Assembly: GCF_905171765.1 (NCBI RefSeq)
Contig: NC_053389.1
Span: 782,074,772-782,138,771 of the forward strand
Length of the DNA: 64,000 nt
Direction: 5' to 3'
DNA from: Bufo bufo
Lineage: Eukaryota > Chordata > Amphibia > Anura > Bufonidae
Shown here piece by piece: positions 33,501 through 46,133 of the stretch (positions are counted from its first letter, which is position 1; each line of letters begins with the position of its first letter). Position numbers and translations under genes: made by a program. Under the pieces are notes generated by a model. That model was given only the letters and a program-made list of their open reading frames with translations. It was not told the origin of the DNA and searched no databases.

Positions 33501-36500
33501 TCACATATTTAGGCCCCGGCACCCAGACAGAGAAGAGAGGTCCCATAACAGAGATTCAGGCTTCATGTCAGCAGAGAATCAGTCTTCATGTCATAGCAGA
33601 GAATCAGGCTTCACGTCACCCACCACTGGAACAGGCCACTGTCACACATTTAGGCCAGGCACCCAGGCAGAGGAGAGAGGTCCCGTAACAGAGATTCAGG
33701 CTTCATGTCAGCAGAGAATCAGTCTTCATGTCATAGCAGAGAATCGGGCTTCACGTCACACACCACGGGAACAGGCCACTGTCACATATTTAGGCCCAGG
33801 CACCCAGGCAGAGGAGAGAGGTCCCATAACAGAGATTCAGGCTTCATGTCAGCAGAGAATCAGTCTTCATGTCATAGCAGAGAATCAGGCTTCACGTCAC
33901 CCACCACTGGAACAGGCCACTGTTACATATTTAGGCCCCGGCACCCAGACAGAGGAGAGAGGTCCCGTAACAGAGATTCAGGCTTCATGTCAGCAGAGAA
34001 TCAGTCTTCATGTCATAGCAGAGAATCAGGCTTCACGTCACCCACCACTGGAACAGGCCACTGTCACATATTTAGGCCCAGGCACCCAGGCAGAGGAGAG
34101 AGGTCCCATAACAGAGATTCAGGCTTCATGTCAGCAGAGAATCAGTCTTCATGTCATAGCAGAGAATCAGGCTTCACGTCACCCACCACTGGAACAGGCC
34201 ACTGTCACATATTTAGGCCCCGGCACCCAGACAGAGGAGAGAGGTCCCGTAACAGAGATTCAGGCTTCATGTCAGCAGAGAATCAGTCTTCATGTCATAG
34301 CAGAGAATCAGGCTTCACGTCACCCACCACTGGAACAGGCCACTGTCACACATTTAGGCCCCGGCACCCAGACAGAGGAGAGAGGTCCCAAAACAGAGAT
34401 TCAGGCTTCATGTCAGCAGAGAATCAGTCTTCATGTCATAGCAGAGAATCAGGCTTCACGTCACCCACCACTGGAACAGGCCACTGTCACATATTTAGGC
34501 CCCGGCACCCAGACAGAGAAGAGAGGTCCCATAACAGAGATTCAGGCTTCATGTCAGCAGAGAATCAGTCTTCATGTCATAGCAGAGAATCAGGCTTCAC
34601 GTCACCCACCACTGGAACAGGCCACTGTCACACATTTAGGCCAGGCACCCAGGCAGAGGAGAGAGGTCCCGTAACAGAGATTCAGGCTTCATGTCAGCAG
34701 AGAATCAGTCTTCATGTCATAGCAGAGAATCGGGCTTCACGTCACACACCACAGGAACAGGCCACTGTCACATATTTAGGCCCAGGCACCCAGGCAGAGG
34801 AGAGAGGTCCCATAACAGAGATTCAGGCTTCATGTCAGCAGAGAATCAGTCTTCATGTCATAGCAGAGAATCAGGCTTCACGTCACCCACCACTGGAACA
34901 GGCCACTGTCACATATTTAGGCCCTGGCACCCAGACAGAGGAGAGAGGTCCCGTAACAGAGAATCTGGCTTCATGTCAGCACAGAATCAGTCTTCATGTC
35001 ATAGCAGAGAATCAGGGTTCACGTCACCCACCACTGGAAGAGGCCACTGTCACACATTTAGGCCCAGGCACCCAGGCAGAGGAGAGAGGTCCCGTAACAG
35101 AGATTCAGGCTTCATGTCAGCAGAGAATCAGTCTTCATGTCATAGCAGAGAATCAGGCTTCACGTCACCCACCACTGGAACAGGCCACTGTCACACATTT
35201 AGGCCCCGGCACCCAGACAGAGGAGAGAGGTCCCAAAACAGAGATTCAGGCTTCATGTCAGCAGAGAATCAGTCTTCATGTCATAGCAGAGAATCAGGCT
35301 TCACGTCACCCACCACTGGAACAGGCCACTGTCACATATTTAGGCCCCGGCACCCAGACAGAGGAGAGAGGTCCCATAACAGAGATTCAGGCTTCATGTC
35401 AGCAGAGAATCAGTCTTCATGTCATAGCAGAGAATCAGGCTTCACGTCACCCACCACAGGAACAGGCCACTGTCACACATTTAGGCCAGGCACCCAGGCA
35501 GAGGAGAGAGGTCCCGTAACAGAGATTAAGGCTTCATGTCAGCAGAGAATCAGTCTTCATGTCATAGCAGAGAATCGGGCTTCACGTCACACACCACAGG
35601 AACAAGCCACTGTCACATATTTAGGCCCAGGCACCCAGGCAGAGGAGAGAGGTCCCATAACAGAGATTCAGGCTTCATGTCAGCAGAGAATCAGTCTTCA
35701 TGTCATAGCAGAGAATCAGGCTTCACGTCACCCACCACTGGAACAGGCCACTGTCACATATTTAGGCCCCGGCACCCAGACAGAGGAGAGAGGTCCCGTA
35801 ACAGAGATTCAGGCTTCATGTCAGCAGAGAATCAGTCTTCATGTCATAGCAGAGAATCAGGCTTCACGTCACCCACCACTGGAACAGGCCACTGTCACAC
35901 ATTTAGGCCCCGGCACCCAGACAGAGGAGAGAGGTCCCAAAACAGAGATTCAGGCTTCATGTCAGCAGAGAATTAGTCTTCATGTCATAGCAGAGAATCA
36001 GGCTTCACGTCACCCACCACTGGAACAGGCCACTGTCACATATTTAGGCCCCGGCACCCAGACAGAGGAGAGAGGTCCCATAACAGAGATTCAGGCTTCA
36101 TGTCAGCAGAGAATCAGTCTTCATGTCATAGCAGAGAATCAGGCTTCACGTCACCCACCACTGGAACAGGCCACTGTCACACATTTAGGCCAGGCACCCA
36201 GGCAGAGGAGAGAGGTCCCGTAACAGAGATTCAGGCTTCATGTCAGCAGAGAATCAGTCTTCATGTCATAGCAGAGAATCGGGCTTCACGTCACACACCA
36301 CAGGAACAGGCCACTGTCACATATTTAGGCCCAGGCACCCAGGCAGAGGAGAGAGGTCCCATAACAGAGATTCAGGCTTCATGTCAGCAGAGAATCAGTC
36401 TTCATGTCATAGCAGAGAATCAGGCTTCACGTCACCCACCACTGGAACAGGCCACTGTTACATATTTAGGCCCCGGCACCCAGACAGAGGAGAGAGGTCC

Positions 36501-39500
36501 CGTAACAGAGATTCAGGCTTCATGTCAGCAGAGAATCAGTCTTCATGTCATAGCAGAGAATCAGGCTTCACGTCACCCACCACTGGAACAGGCCACTGTC
36601 ACATATTTAGGCCCCGGCACCCAGACAGAGGAGAGAGGTCCCGTAACAGAGAATCTGGCTTCATGTCAGTACAGAATCAGTCTTCATGTCATAGCAGAGA
36701 ATCAGGGTTCACGTCACCCACCACTGGAAGAGGCCACTGTCACACATTTAGGCCCAGGCACCCAGGCAGAGGAGAGAGGTCCCGTAACAGAGATTCAGGC
36801 TTCATGTCAGCAGAGAATCAGTCTTCATGTCATAGCAGAGAATCAGGCTTCACGTCACCCACCACTGGAACAGGCCACTGTCACACATTTAGGCCCCGGC
36901 ACCCAGACAGAGGAGAGAGGTCCCAAAACAGAGATTCAGGCTTCATGTCAGCAGAGAATCAGTCTTCATGTCATAGCAGAGAATCAGGCTTCACGTCACC
37001 CACCACTGGAACAGGCCACTGTCACATATTTAGGCCCCGGCACCCAGACAGAGGAGAGAGGTCCCATAACAGAGATTCAGGCTTCATGTCAGCAGAGAAT
37101 CAGTCTTCATGTCATAGCAGAGAATCAGGCTTCACGTCACCCACCACTGGAACAGGCCACTGTCACACATTTAGGCCAGGCACCCAGGCAGAGGAGAGAG
37201 GTCCCGTAACAGAGATTCAGGCTTCATGTCAGCAGAGAATCAGTCTTCATGTCATAGCAGAGAATCGGGCTTCACGTCACACACCACAGGAACAGGCCAC
37301 TGTCACATATTTAGGCCCAGGCACCCAGGCAGAGGAGAGAGGTCCCATAACAGAGATTCAGGCTTCATGTCAGCAGAGAATCAGTCTTCATGTCATAGCA
37401 GAGAATCAGGCTTCACGTCACCCACCACTGGAACAGGCCACTGTCACATATTTAGGCCCCGGCACCCAGACAGAGGAGAGAGGTCCCGTAACAGAGATTC
37501 AGGCTTCATGTCAGCAGAGAATCAGTCTTCATGTCATAGCAGAGAATCAGGCTTCACGTCACCCACCACTGGAACAGGCCACTGTCACACATTTAGGCCC
37601 CGGCACCCAGACAGAGGAGAGAGGTCCCAAAACAGAGATTCAGGCTTCATGTCAGCAGAGAATTAGTCTTCATGTCATAGCAGAGAATCAGGCTTCACGT
37701 CACCCACCACTGGAACAGGCCACTGTCACATATTTAGGCCCCGGCACCCAGACAGAGGAGAGAGGTCCCATAACAGAGATTCAGGCTTCATGTCAGCAGA
37801 GAATCAGTCTTCATGTCATAGCAGAGAATCAGGCTTCACGTCACCCACCACTGGAACAGGCCACTGTCACACATTTAGGCCAGGCACCCAGGCAGAGGAG
37901 AGAGGTCCCGTAACAGAGATTCAGGCTTCATGTCAGCAGAGAATCAGTCTTCATGTCATAGCAGAGAATCGGGCTTCACGTCACACACCACAGGAACAGG
38001 CCACTGTCACATATTTAGGCCCAGGCACCCAGGCAGAGGAGAGAGGTCCCATAACAGAGATTCAGGCTTCATGTCAGCAGAGAATCAGTCTTCATGTCAT
38101 AGCAGAGAATCAGGCTTCACGTCACCCACCACTGGAACAGGCCACTGTCACATATTTAGGCCCCGGCACCCAGACAGAGGAGAGAGGTCCCGTAACAGAG
38201 ATTCAGGCTTCATGTCAGCAGAGAATCAGTCTTCATGTCATAGCAGAGAATCAGGCTTCACGTCACCCACCACTGGAACAGGCCACTGTCACACATTTAG
38301 GCCCCGGCACCCAGACAGAGGAGAGAGGTCCCAAAACAGAGATTCAGGCTTCATGTCAGCAGAGAATCAGTCTTCATGTCATAGCAGAGAATCAGGCTTC
38401 ACGTCACCCACCACTGGAACAGGCCACTGTCACATATTTAGGCCCCGGCACCCAGACAGAGGAGAGAGGTCCCATAACAGAGATTCAGGCTTCATGTCAG
38501 CAGAGAATCAGTCTTCATGTCATAGCAGAGAATCAGGCTTCACGTCACCCACCACTGGAACAGGCCACTGTCACACATTTAGGCCAGGCACCCAGGCAGA
38601 GGAGAGAGGTCCCGTAACAGAGATTCAGGCTTCATGTCAGCAGAGAATCAGTCTTCATGTCATAGCAGATAATCGGGCTTCACGTCACACACCACAGGAA
38701 CAGGCCACTGTCACATATTTAGGCCCAGGCACCCAGGCAGAGGAGAGAGGTCCCATAACAGAGATTCAGGCTTCATGTCAGCAGAGAATCAGTCTTCATG
38801 TCATAGCAGAGAATCAGGCTTCACGTCACCCACCACTGGAACAGGCCACTGTCACATATTTAGGCCCCGGCACCCAGACAGAGGAGAGAGGTCCCGTAAC
38901 AGAGATTCAGGCTTCATGTCAGCAGAGAATCAGTCTTCATGTCATAGCAGAGAATCAGGCTTCACGTCACCCACCACTGGAACAGGCCACTGTCACACAT
39001 TTAGGCCCCGGCACCCAGACAGAGGAGAGAGGTCCCAAAACAGAGATTCAGGCTTCATGTCAGCAGAGAATTAGTCTTCATGTCATAGCAGAGAATCAGG
39101 CTTCACGTCACCCACCACTGGAACAGGCCACTGTCACATATTTAGGCCCCGGCACCCAGACAGAGGAGAGAGGTCCCATAACAGAGATTCAGGCTTCATG
39201 TCAGCAGAGAATCAGTCTTCATGTCATAGCAGAGAATCAGGCTTCACGTCACCCACCACTGGAACAGGCCACTGTCACACATTTAGGCCAGGCACCCAGG
39301 CAGAGGAGAGAGGTCCCGTAACAGAGATTCAGGCTTCATGTCAGCAGAGAATCAGTCTTCATGTCATAGCAGAGAATCGGGCTTCACGTCACACACCACA
39401 GGAACAGGCCACTGTCACATATTTAGGCCCAGGCACCCAGGCAGAGGAGAGAGGTCCCATAACAGAGATTCAGGCTTCATGTCAGCAGAGAATCAGTCTT

Positions 39501-42412
39501 CATGTCATTGCAGAGAATCAGGCTTCACGTCACCCACCACTGGAACAGGCCACTGTCACATATTTAGGCCCTGGCACCCAGACAGAGGAGAGAGGTCCCG
39601 TAACAGAGAATCTGGCTTCATGTCAGCACAGAATCAGTCTTCATGTCATAGCAGAGAATCAGGGTTCACGTCACCCACCACTGGAAGAGGCCACTGTCAC
39701 ACATTTAGGCCCAGGCACCCAGGCAGAGGAGAGAGGTCCCGTAACAGAGATTCAGGCTTCATGTCAGCAGAGAATCAGTCTTCATGTCATAGCAGAGAAT
39801 CAGGCTTCACGTCACCCACCACTGGAACAGGCCACTGTCACACATTTAGGCCCCGGCACCCAGACAGAGGAGAGAGGTCCCAAAACAGAGATTCAGGCTT
39901 CATGTCAGCAGAGAATCAGTCTTCATGTCATAGCAGAGAATCAGGCTTCACGTCACCCACCACTGGAACAGGCCACTGTCACATATTTAGGCCCCGGCAC
40001 CCAGACAGAGGAGAGAGGTCCCATAACAGAGATTCAGGCTTCATGTCAGCAGAGAATCATTCTTCATGTCATAGCAGAGAATCAGGCTTCACGTCACCCA
40101 CCACTGGAACAGGCCACTGTCACACATTTAGGCCAGGCACCCAGGCAGAGGAGAGAGGTCCCGTAACAGAGATTAAGGCTTCATGTCAGCAGAGAATCAG
40201 TCTTCATGTCATAGCAGAGAATCGGGCTTCACGTCACACACCACAGGAACAAGCCACTGTCACATATTTAGGCCCAGGCACCCAGGCAGAGGAGAGAGGT
40301 CCCATAACAGAGATTCAGGCTTCATGTCAGCAGAGAATCAGTCTTCATGTCATAGCAGAGAATCAGGCTTCACGTCACCCACCACTGGAACAGGCCACTG
40401 TCACATATTTAGGCCCCGGCACCCAGACAGAGGAGAGAGGTCCCGTAACAGAGATTCAGGCTTCATGTCAGCAGAGAATCAGTCTTCATGTCATAGCAGA
40501 GAATCAGGCTTCACGTCACCCACCACTGGAACAGGCCACTGTCACATATTTAGGCCCCGGCACCCAGACAGAGGAGAGAGGTCCCAAAACAGAGATTCAG
40601 GCTTCATGTCAGCAGAGAATTAGTCTTCATGTCATAGCAGAGAATCAGGCTTCACGTCACCCACCACTGGAACAGGCCACTGTCACATATTTAGGCCCCG
40701 GCACCCAGACAGAGGAGAGAGGTCCCATAACAGAGATTCAGGCTTCATGTCAGCAGAGAATCAGTCTTCATGTCATAGCAGAGAATCAGGCTTCACGTCA
40801 CCCACCACTGGAACAGGCCACTGTCACACATTTAGGCCAGGCACCCAGGCAGAGGAGAGAGGTCCCGTAACAGAGATTCAGGCTTCATGTCAGCAGAGAA
40901 TCAGTCTTCATGTCATAGCAGAGAATCGGGCTTCACGTCACACACCACAGGAACAGGCCACTGTCACATATTTAGGCCCAGGCACCCAGGCAGAGGAGAG
41001 AGGTCCCATAACAGAGATTCAGGCTTCATGTCAGCAGAGAATCAGTCTTCATGTCATAGCAGAGAATCAGGCTTCACGTCACCCACCACTGGAACAGGCC
41101 ACTGTTACATATTTAGGCCCCGGCACCCAGACAGAGGAGAGAGGTCCCGTAACAGAGATTCAGGCTTCATGTCAGCAGAGAATCAGTCTTCATGTCATAG
41201 CAGAGAATCAGGCTTCACGTCACCCACCACTGGAACAGGCCACTGTCACATATTTAGGCCCCGGCACCCAGACAGAGGAGAGAGGTCCCGTAACAGAGAA
41301 TCTGGCTTCATGTCAGCACAGAATCAGTCTTCATGTCATAGCAGAGAATCAGGGTTCACGTCACCCACCACTGGAAGAGGCCACTGTCACACATTTAGGC
41401 CCAGGCACCCAGGCAGAGGAGAGAGGTCCCGTAACAGAGATTCAGGCTTCATGTCAGCAGAGAATCAGTCTTCATGTCATAGCAGAGAATCAGGCTTCAC
41501 GTCACCCACCACTGGAACAGGCCACTGTCACACATTTAGGCCCCGGCACCCAGACAGAGGAGAGAGGTCCCAAAACAGAGATTCAGGCTTCATGTCAGCA
41601 GAGAATCAGTCTTCATGTCATAGCAGAGAATCAGGCTTCACGTCACCCACCACTGGAACAGGCCACTGTCACATATTTAGGCCCCGGCACCCAGACAGAG
41701 GAGAGAGGTCCCATAACAGAGATTCAGGCTTCATGTCAGCAGAGAATCAGTCTTCATGTCATAGCAGAGAATCAGGCTTCACGTCACCCACCACTGGAAC
41801 AGGCCACTGTCACACATTTAGGCCAGGCACCCAGGCAGAGGAGAGAGGTCCCGTAACAGAGATTCAGGCTTCATGTCAGCAGAGAATCAGTCTTCATGTC
41901 ATAGCAGAGAATCGGGCTTCACGTCACACACCACAGGAACAGGCCACTGTCACATATTTAGGCCCAGGCACCCAGGCAGAGGAGAGAGGTCCCATAACAG
42001 AGATTCAGGCTTCATGTCAGCAGAGAATCAGTCTTCATGTCATAGCAGAGAATCAGGCTTCACGTCACCCACCACTGGAACAGGCCACTGTCACATATTT
42101 AGGCCCCGGCACCCAGACAGAGGAGAGAGGTCCCGTAACAGAGATTCAGGCTTCATGTCAGCACAGAATCAGTCTTCATGTCATAGCAGAGAATCAGGCT
42201 TCACGTCACCCACTACTGGAACAGGCCACTGTCACATATTTAAGCCCAGGCACCCAGGCAGAGGAGAGAGGTACCGTAACAGAGATTCAGGCTTCATGTC
42301 AGCAGAGAATCAGTCTTCATGTCATAGCAGAGAATCATGCTTCACGTCCCCACCACTGGAACAGGCCACTGTCACATATTTAGGCCTCGGCACCCAGGCA
42401 GAGGAGAGGTTC
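24566..42412 (+). repeat. 17.8-kb hierarchical tandem array, 141-bp unit, about 126 copies
   Basis: The unit is 141 bp and contains three 20-25-bp submotifs around CAGAGAATCAGGCTTCACGT plus a 73-bp spacer ending GAGAGAGGTCCCGTAA. One unit in each multimer is 140 bp (GGCCAGGCACCC instead of GGCCCCGGCACCC). Marker units with CACACACCACAGG recur with spacings of 704, 845 or 986 bp (5, 6 or 7 units). These multimers form a 4647-bp super-repeat in the order 704, 704, 704, 845, 704, 986. The first 100 bp and the last two or three units are degenerate, as expected for array edges. Because 141 is divisible by 3 and the unit lacks stops, long frames of up to 604 codons open in two phases on the plus strand. 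I regard these as by-products, not genes. Confidence 0.95.
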
Positions 42413-42525
42413 ATTCAACTTTGGGTTGCCCCGCAATATAATGGTAAAATGAAAATAAAAATAGGATTGAATGAGGAAGTGCACTGGAGTACAATAATAT
42501 ATTGTTAAGGGGAGGTAATTAATGT
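42413..42525. other. hAT-A 3' untranslated stretch
   Basis: A short A/T-rich segment between the array and the transposase stop codon at 42526, containing ATAATATATTGTTAAGGGG. It would lie in the 3' UTR of the minus-strand transposase transcript. Confidence 0.7.
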
Positions 42526-43350
42526 CTAATCTGCACAAGGGATGGACAGGTCCTGTGGGATCCATGCCTGGTTCATTTTTATGAACGTCAGCTTGTCCAC
42601 ATTGGCTGTAGACAGGCGGCTGCGTTTGTCTGTAATGACGCCCCCTGCCGTGCTGAATACACGTTCAGACAAAATGCTGGCCACCGGGCAGGCCAGCACC
42701 TCCAAGGCATAAAAGGCTAGCTCTGGCCACGTCGACAATTTGGAGACCCAGAAGTTGAATGGGGCCGAACCATCAGTCAGTACGTGGAGGGGTGTGCACA
42801 GGTACTGTTCCACCATGTTAGTGAAATGTTGCCTCCTGCTAACACGTTCCGTATCAGGTGGTGGTGCAGTTAGCTGTGGCGTGGTGACAAAACTTTTCCA
42901 CATCTCTGCCATGCTAACCCTGCCCTCTGAGGAGCTGGCCGTGACACAGCTGCGTTGGTGACCTCTTGCTCCTCCTCTGCCTTCGCCTTGGGCTTCCACT
43001 GGTTCCCCTGTGACATTTGGGAATGCTCTCAGTAGCGCGTCTACCAACGTACGCTTGTACTCGCGCATCTTCCTATCACACTCCAGTGTAGGAAGTAAGG
43101 TGGGCACATTGTCTTTGTACCGGGGATCCAGCAGGGTGGCAACCCAGTAGTCCAAACACGTTAAAATGTGGGCAACTCTGCTGTCGTTGCGCAGGCACTG
43201 CAGCATGTAGTCGCTCATGTGTGCCAGGCTGCCCAGAGGTAAGGACAAGCTGTCCTCTGTGGGAGGCGTATCGTCATCGTCCTGTGTTTCCCCCAGCCAC
43301 GCACCAGTGATGGGCCCGAGCTGCTTTGGGTGCCACCCCGCTGTGAACAT
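42526..43350 (-). pseudogene. hAT-A transposase C-terminal part
   Basis: This frame encodes the C-terminal third of a hAT transposase: LTCLDYWVATLLDPRYKDN in the RNase H-like fold, then the C-terminal dimerisation block FWVSKLSTWPELAFYALEVL, PVASILSERVFSTAGG (with the last catalytic glutamate in SERVFS) and KRSRLSTANVDKLTFIKMNQ. It ends with a stop at 42526. It is in a different frame from the upstream piece (43215-44515). The two overlap in the acidic low-complexity region near 43300-43350, so a frameshift lies there. The family is the BED-type hAT group with RNase H-like catalysis of cut-and-paste transposition. Confidence 0.88.
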
Positions 43351-44515
43351 GCTTCATCCTCATCCTCCTCCATCTCGTCCTCCTCGTCCTCCAGTAGTGG
43401 GCCCTGTCTGGCCACATTTGTACCTGGCCTCTTGTGTTGCAAAAAACCTCCCTCTGAGTCACTTCGAAGAGACTGGCCTGAAAGTGCTAAAAATGACCCC
43501 TCTTCCTCCTCTTCCTCCTGGGCCACCTCCTCTTCCATCATTGCCCTAAGTGTTTCCTCAAGGAGACATAGAAGTGGTATTGTAACGCTGATAACGGCGT
43601 CATCGCCACTGGCCATGTTGGTGGAGTACACGAAACAGCGCAACAGGGCACACAGGTCTCGCATGGAGGCCCAGTCATTGGTGGTGAAGTGGTGCTGTTC
43701 CGCAGTGCGACTGACCCGTGCGTGCAGCAGCTGAAACTCCACTATGGCCTGCTGCTGCTCGCACAGTCTGTCCAGCATGTGCAAGGTGGAGTTCCACCTG
43801 GTGGGCACATCGCATATGAGGCGGTGAGCGGGAAGGCCGAAGTTACGCTGTAGCGCAGACAGGCGTGCAGCAGCAGGGTGTGAACGCCGGAAGCGCGAAC
43901 AGACGGCCCGCACTTTATGCAGCAGCTCTGACATGTCGGGGTAGTTGCGAATGAACTTCTGCACCACCAAATTCAGCACATGCGCCAGGCAAGGGATTTG
44001 CGTCAAACCGGCTAGTCCCAGAGTTACAACGAGATTTCGACCATTATCGCACACCACCAGGCCGGGCTTGAGGCTCACCGGCAGCAACCACTCGTCGGTC
44101 TGTTGTTCTATACCCCGCCACAACTCCTGTGCTGTGTGGGGCCTGTCCCCCAAACATATGAGTTTCAGAACGGCCTGCTGACGTTTACCCCGGGCTGTGC
44201 TGAAGTTGGTGGTGAAGGTGTGTGGCTGACTGGATGAGCAGGTGGAAGAAGAGGAGGAGGAAGCTGAGTAGGAGGAGGAGGAGACAGGAAGCAAAGAATG
44301 TTGCCCTGCGATCCTTGGCGGCGGAAGGACGTGCGCCAAACAGCTCTCCGCCTGGGGCCCAGCCGCCACTACATTTACCCAGTGTGCAGTTAGGGAGATA
44401 TAGCGTCCCTGGCCGTGCTTACTGGTCCACGTATCTGTGGTTAGGTGGACCTTGCCACAGATGGCGTTGCGCAGTGCACACTTGATTTTATCGGACACTT
44501 GGTTGTGCAGGGAAG
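43300..44515 (-). pseudogene. hAT-A transposase central catalytic part
   Basis: After the PLE insertion the gene resumes with SLHNQVSDKIKCALR. It continues through the first catalytic block LTTDTWTSKHGQGRYISLTAH, VVCDNGRNLVV with the second aspartate, the PCLAHVLNLVV motif and DVPTRWNSTLHMLDRL, then a long Glu/Asp-rich insertion. All core hAT motifs are intact here. The frame is lost in the acidic tract near 43330. The piece starts at the 13-bp duplication (44503-44515). The apparent N-terminal extension MSAFLFFFATIA is PLE sequence, not transposase. Confidence 0.88.
44503..44515. other. PLE insertion target duplication, left (13 bp)
   Basis: TTGTGCAGGGAAG occurs here and at 51095-51107. In the transposase it encodes part of SLHN, present once in the intact gene, so this is a target-site duplication made by the PLE insertion. 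Confidence 0.92.
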
Positions 44516-44717
44516 CGATAGTGGCGAAAAAAAATAGGAAGGCGCTCATAGGGTAATAGGTTCAATTAAAGATATGAAATCAAAACATCGAAAATTATGC
44601 TCACCTTCTGGTGTTGTGCATACGTAGGCACAACACTCGTGAGAACAAGGGGTCGGTGCAGCCGGTATCTTCTCAGTCCTCGTCGGTGGAGTAGCCTAAG
44701 CTCCAGAGGAGTGATAT
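44516..44717 (-). repeat. 3' end present only in the left PLE copy
   Basis: These 202 bp continue the minus-strand PLE past the last palindromic base, ending CCTATTTTTTTTCGCC next to the target duplication. The right copy stops at GTTTGCAATA. It contains a TTGTGCCTACGTATGCACAA inverted repeat (about 44615-44635). Confidence 0.85.
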
Positions 44718-44831
44718 ATATTGCAAACAGAAAAAGATTGATGGTGCACTGGTGTGGTGCACCAATTGATACCTTCCGGCGCAAAAACACGACCTCGGTG
44801 GATAGATAAGGGGGTCTTTTATTGATGATAG

Positions 44832-44868
44832 ACAACGCGTTTCGGAGTTGGTACACTCCTTTTTCAAG
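44832..44868 (-). promoter_or_regulatory. Hammerhead-like hairpin-GAAACG motif, left PLE copy
   Basis: Mirror of the right-arm motif, on the minus strand. GCGTTTCGGAG and CTCCTTTTTCAAG are visible on the plus strand. Confidence 0.4.
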
Positions 44869-45882
44869 TCTAGGAAATCACAGGTTTAAAGGGGTGGAGG
44901 TTTTTTGGTACAGAATAAAAGTAAATGACATTATATAAAATGTATACACGTGTTAAAAATGGATTAGGAGTAGATGTGCACGTAGGAATCTGTGCACATA
45001 TACAAGTCAAATAAAACAAAGAGCAAGAGCACTAAAATGCGTCGTTTGGAGAAATTGAAATTGTCCACACATAGATGATAACACAAATGAGGACGGGTAA
45101 GGAGTTGATAGTATAGTAAATTAATATTATGACGTGATAAAGCTAAAATAAATTAAATTAAAATAAAATAAAATACATAGAGAGATGTGTGTATATGGGG
45201 GGATGCATGCAAACACACATGCAAGCGCATGCGTGGCCGCATGTGTAATTACATATAGGGCTGGAGTCACTTTTGGAAATAAAAAGTTAATTAATTAAAA
45301 TAGGCTGGAGTGCCATAGATATGGTGGTATATATCATATATAAATCAATAACGATGGTCATCATAAACGATACCACAAATGTGATGGTGTAGCTGATAGT
45401 GGCTTCATTAATAGTGGTCGGATCGCTGTGTACACACATCTATAAGATGTATCCTAGTTTGGCATGGAGTATGGAAATCTATACGTGCATAGTAACAATA
45501 ATAACAAGCATGCACATATACAAACAGATGTGCCCACACCTGCACAAGCATGATGGACACAGGAGATATAAGCATGTACACAGATGTGCCCATATCACAA
45601 CCATGTATAGTGAAAAGCATGGCCAGGGCAACCAGATGAGACTGGGATTGCTGGTCCCACATTGATTCAAACAATAGGAAGGAAAAATAACCAATGGATG
45701 ATTAAATAGCTGAATAAGTCATAATGCAATAGCCTGAATGGATGGGGGAGATGCAGCGATTGATGTACAGATGGTTCAAACCACTGTAGGATACAGACAG
45801 TGCCGACCGGAACGGCACAACTGGGGAGTGAGCCTAAAATGATTTGAATTAACAAGGTGGGCATGAGGAGATGTGGAGCACA

Positions 45883-46133
45883 TGGCTGCTGTTCTTACCT
45901 GTCGGGTCCGTGCTGGGGCTTGGAGCGCGGCCTTGCACGCCTGCTGGAAGGCGCGCTCAGAAGAGCAGGAGAGAGGGGGCGGAGCTTGAGATTGACAGCT
46001 GTTCAGTCTGTCGGCCCGGAGCTGTCTTTGTGAACAGCGCATGCGCCGAGCGCTGTGTGAAACGCTGGCTCTCTGAGCCACAGGGAAGGGATCGCTCTCA
46101 GGGAACATACCCAAAAGGGGTGATAGCTAAATG
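45883..46133 (-). promoter_or_regulatory. CpG-rich promoter-like patch with splice donor, left PLE copy
   Basis: Exact mirror of the right-arm patch, with the NRF1-type palindrome at 46037-46046 and the donor near 45898. It would fire outward on the minus strand, toward the hAT-A catalytic gene piece. Confidence 0.45.

Noticed and set aside
24566..42412. CRISPR-like array
   Set aside because: There are no unique spacers between short repeats; whole 141-bp units repeat. The genome context is vertebrate and no cas genes are present.
24642..42508. Dozens of plus-strand frames of 99-604 codons through the array, which could be read as a giant repetitive protein family
   Set aside because: The 141-bp unit is a multiple of three without stops in two phases, so long frames open automatically. 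The 140-bp unit shifts the phase every 704 bp, each shift is tolerated in both frames, and there is no promoter, leader or conserved start.
43330..43734. Ser-rich plus-strand frame opposite the hAT-A transposase
   Set aside because: Antisense shadow of the Glu-rich transposase segment.
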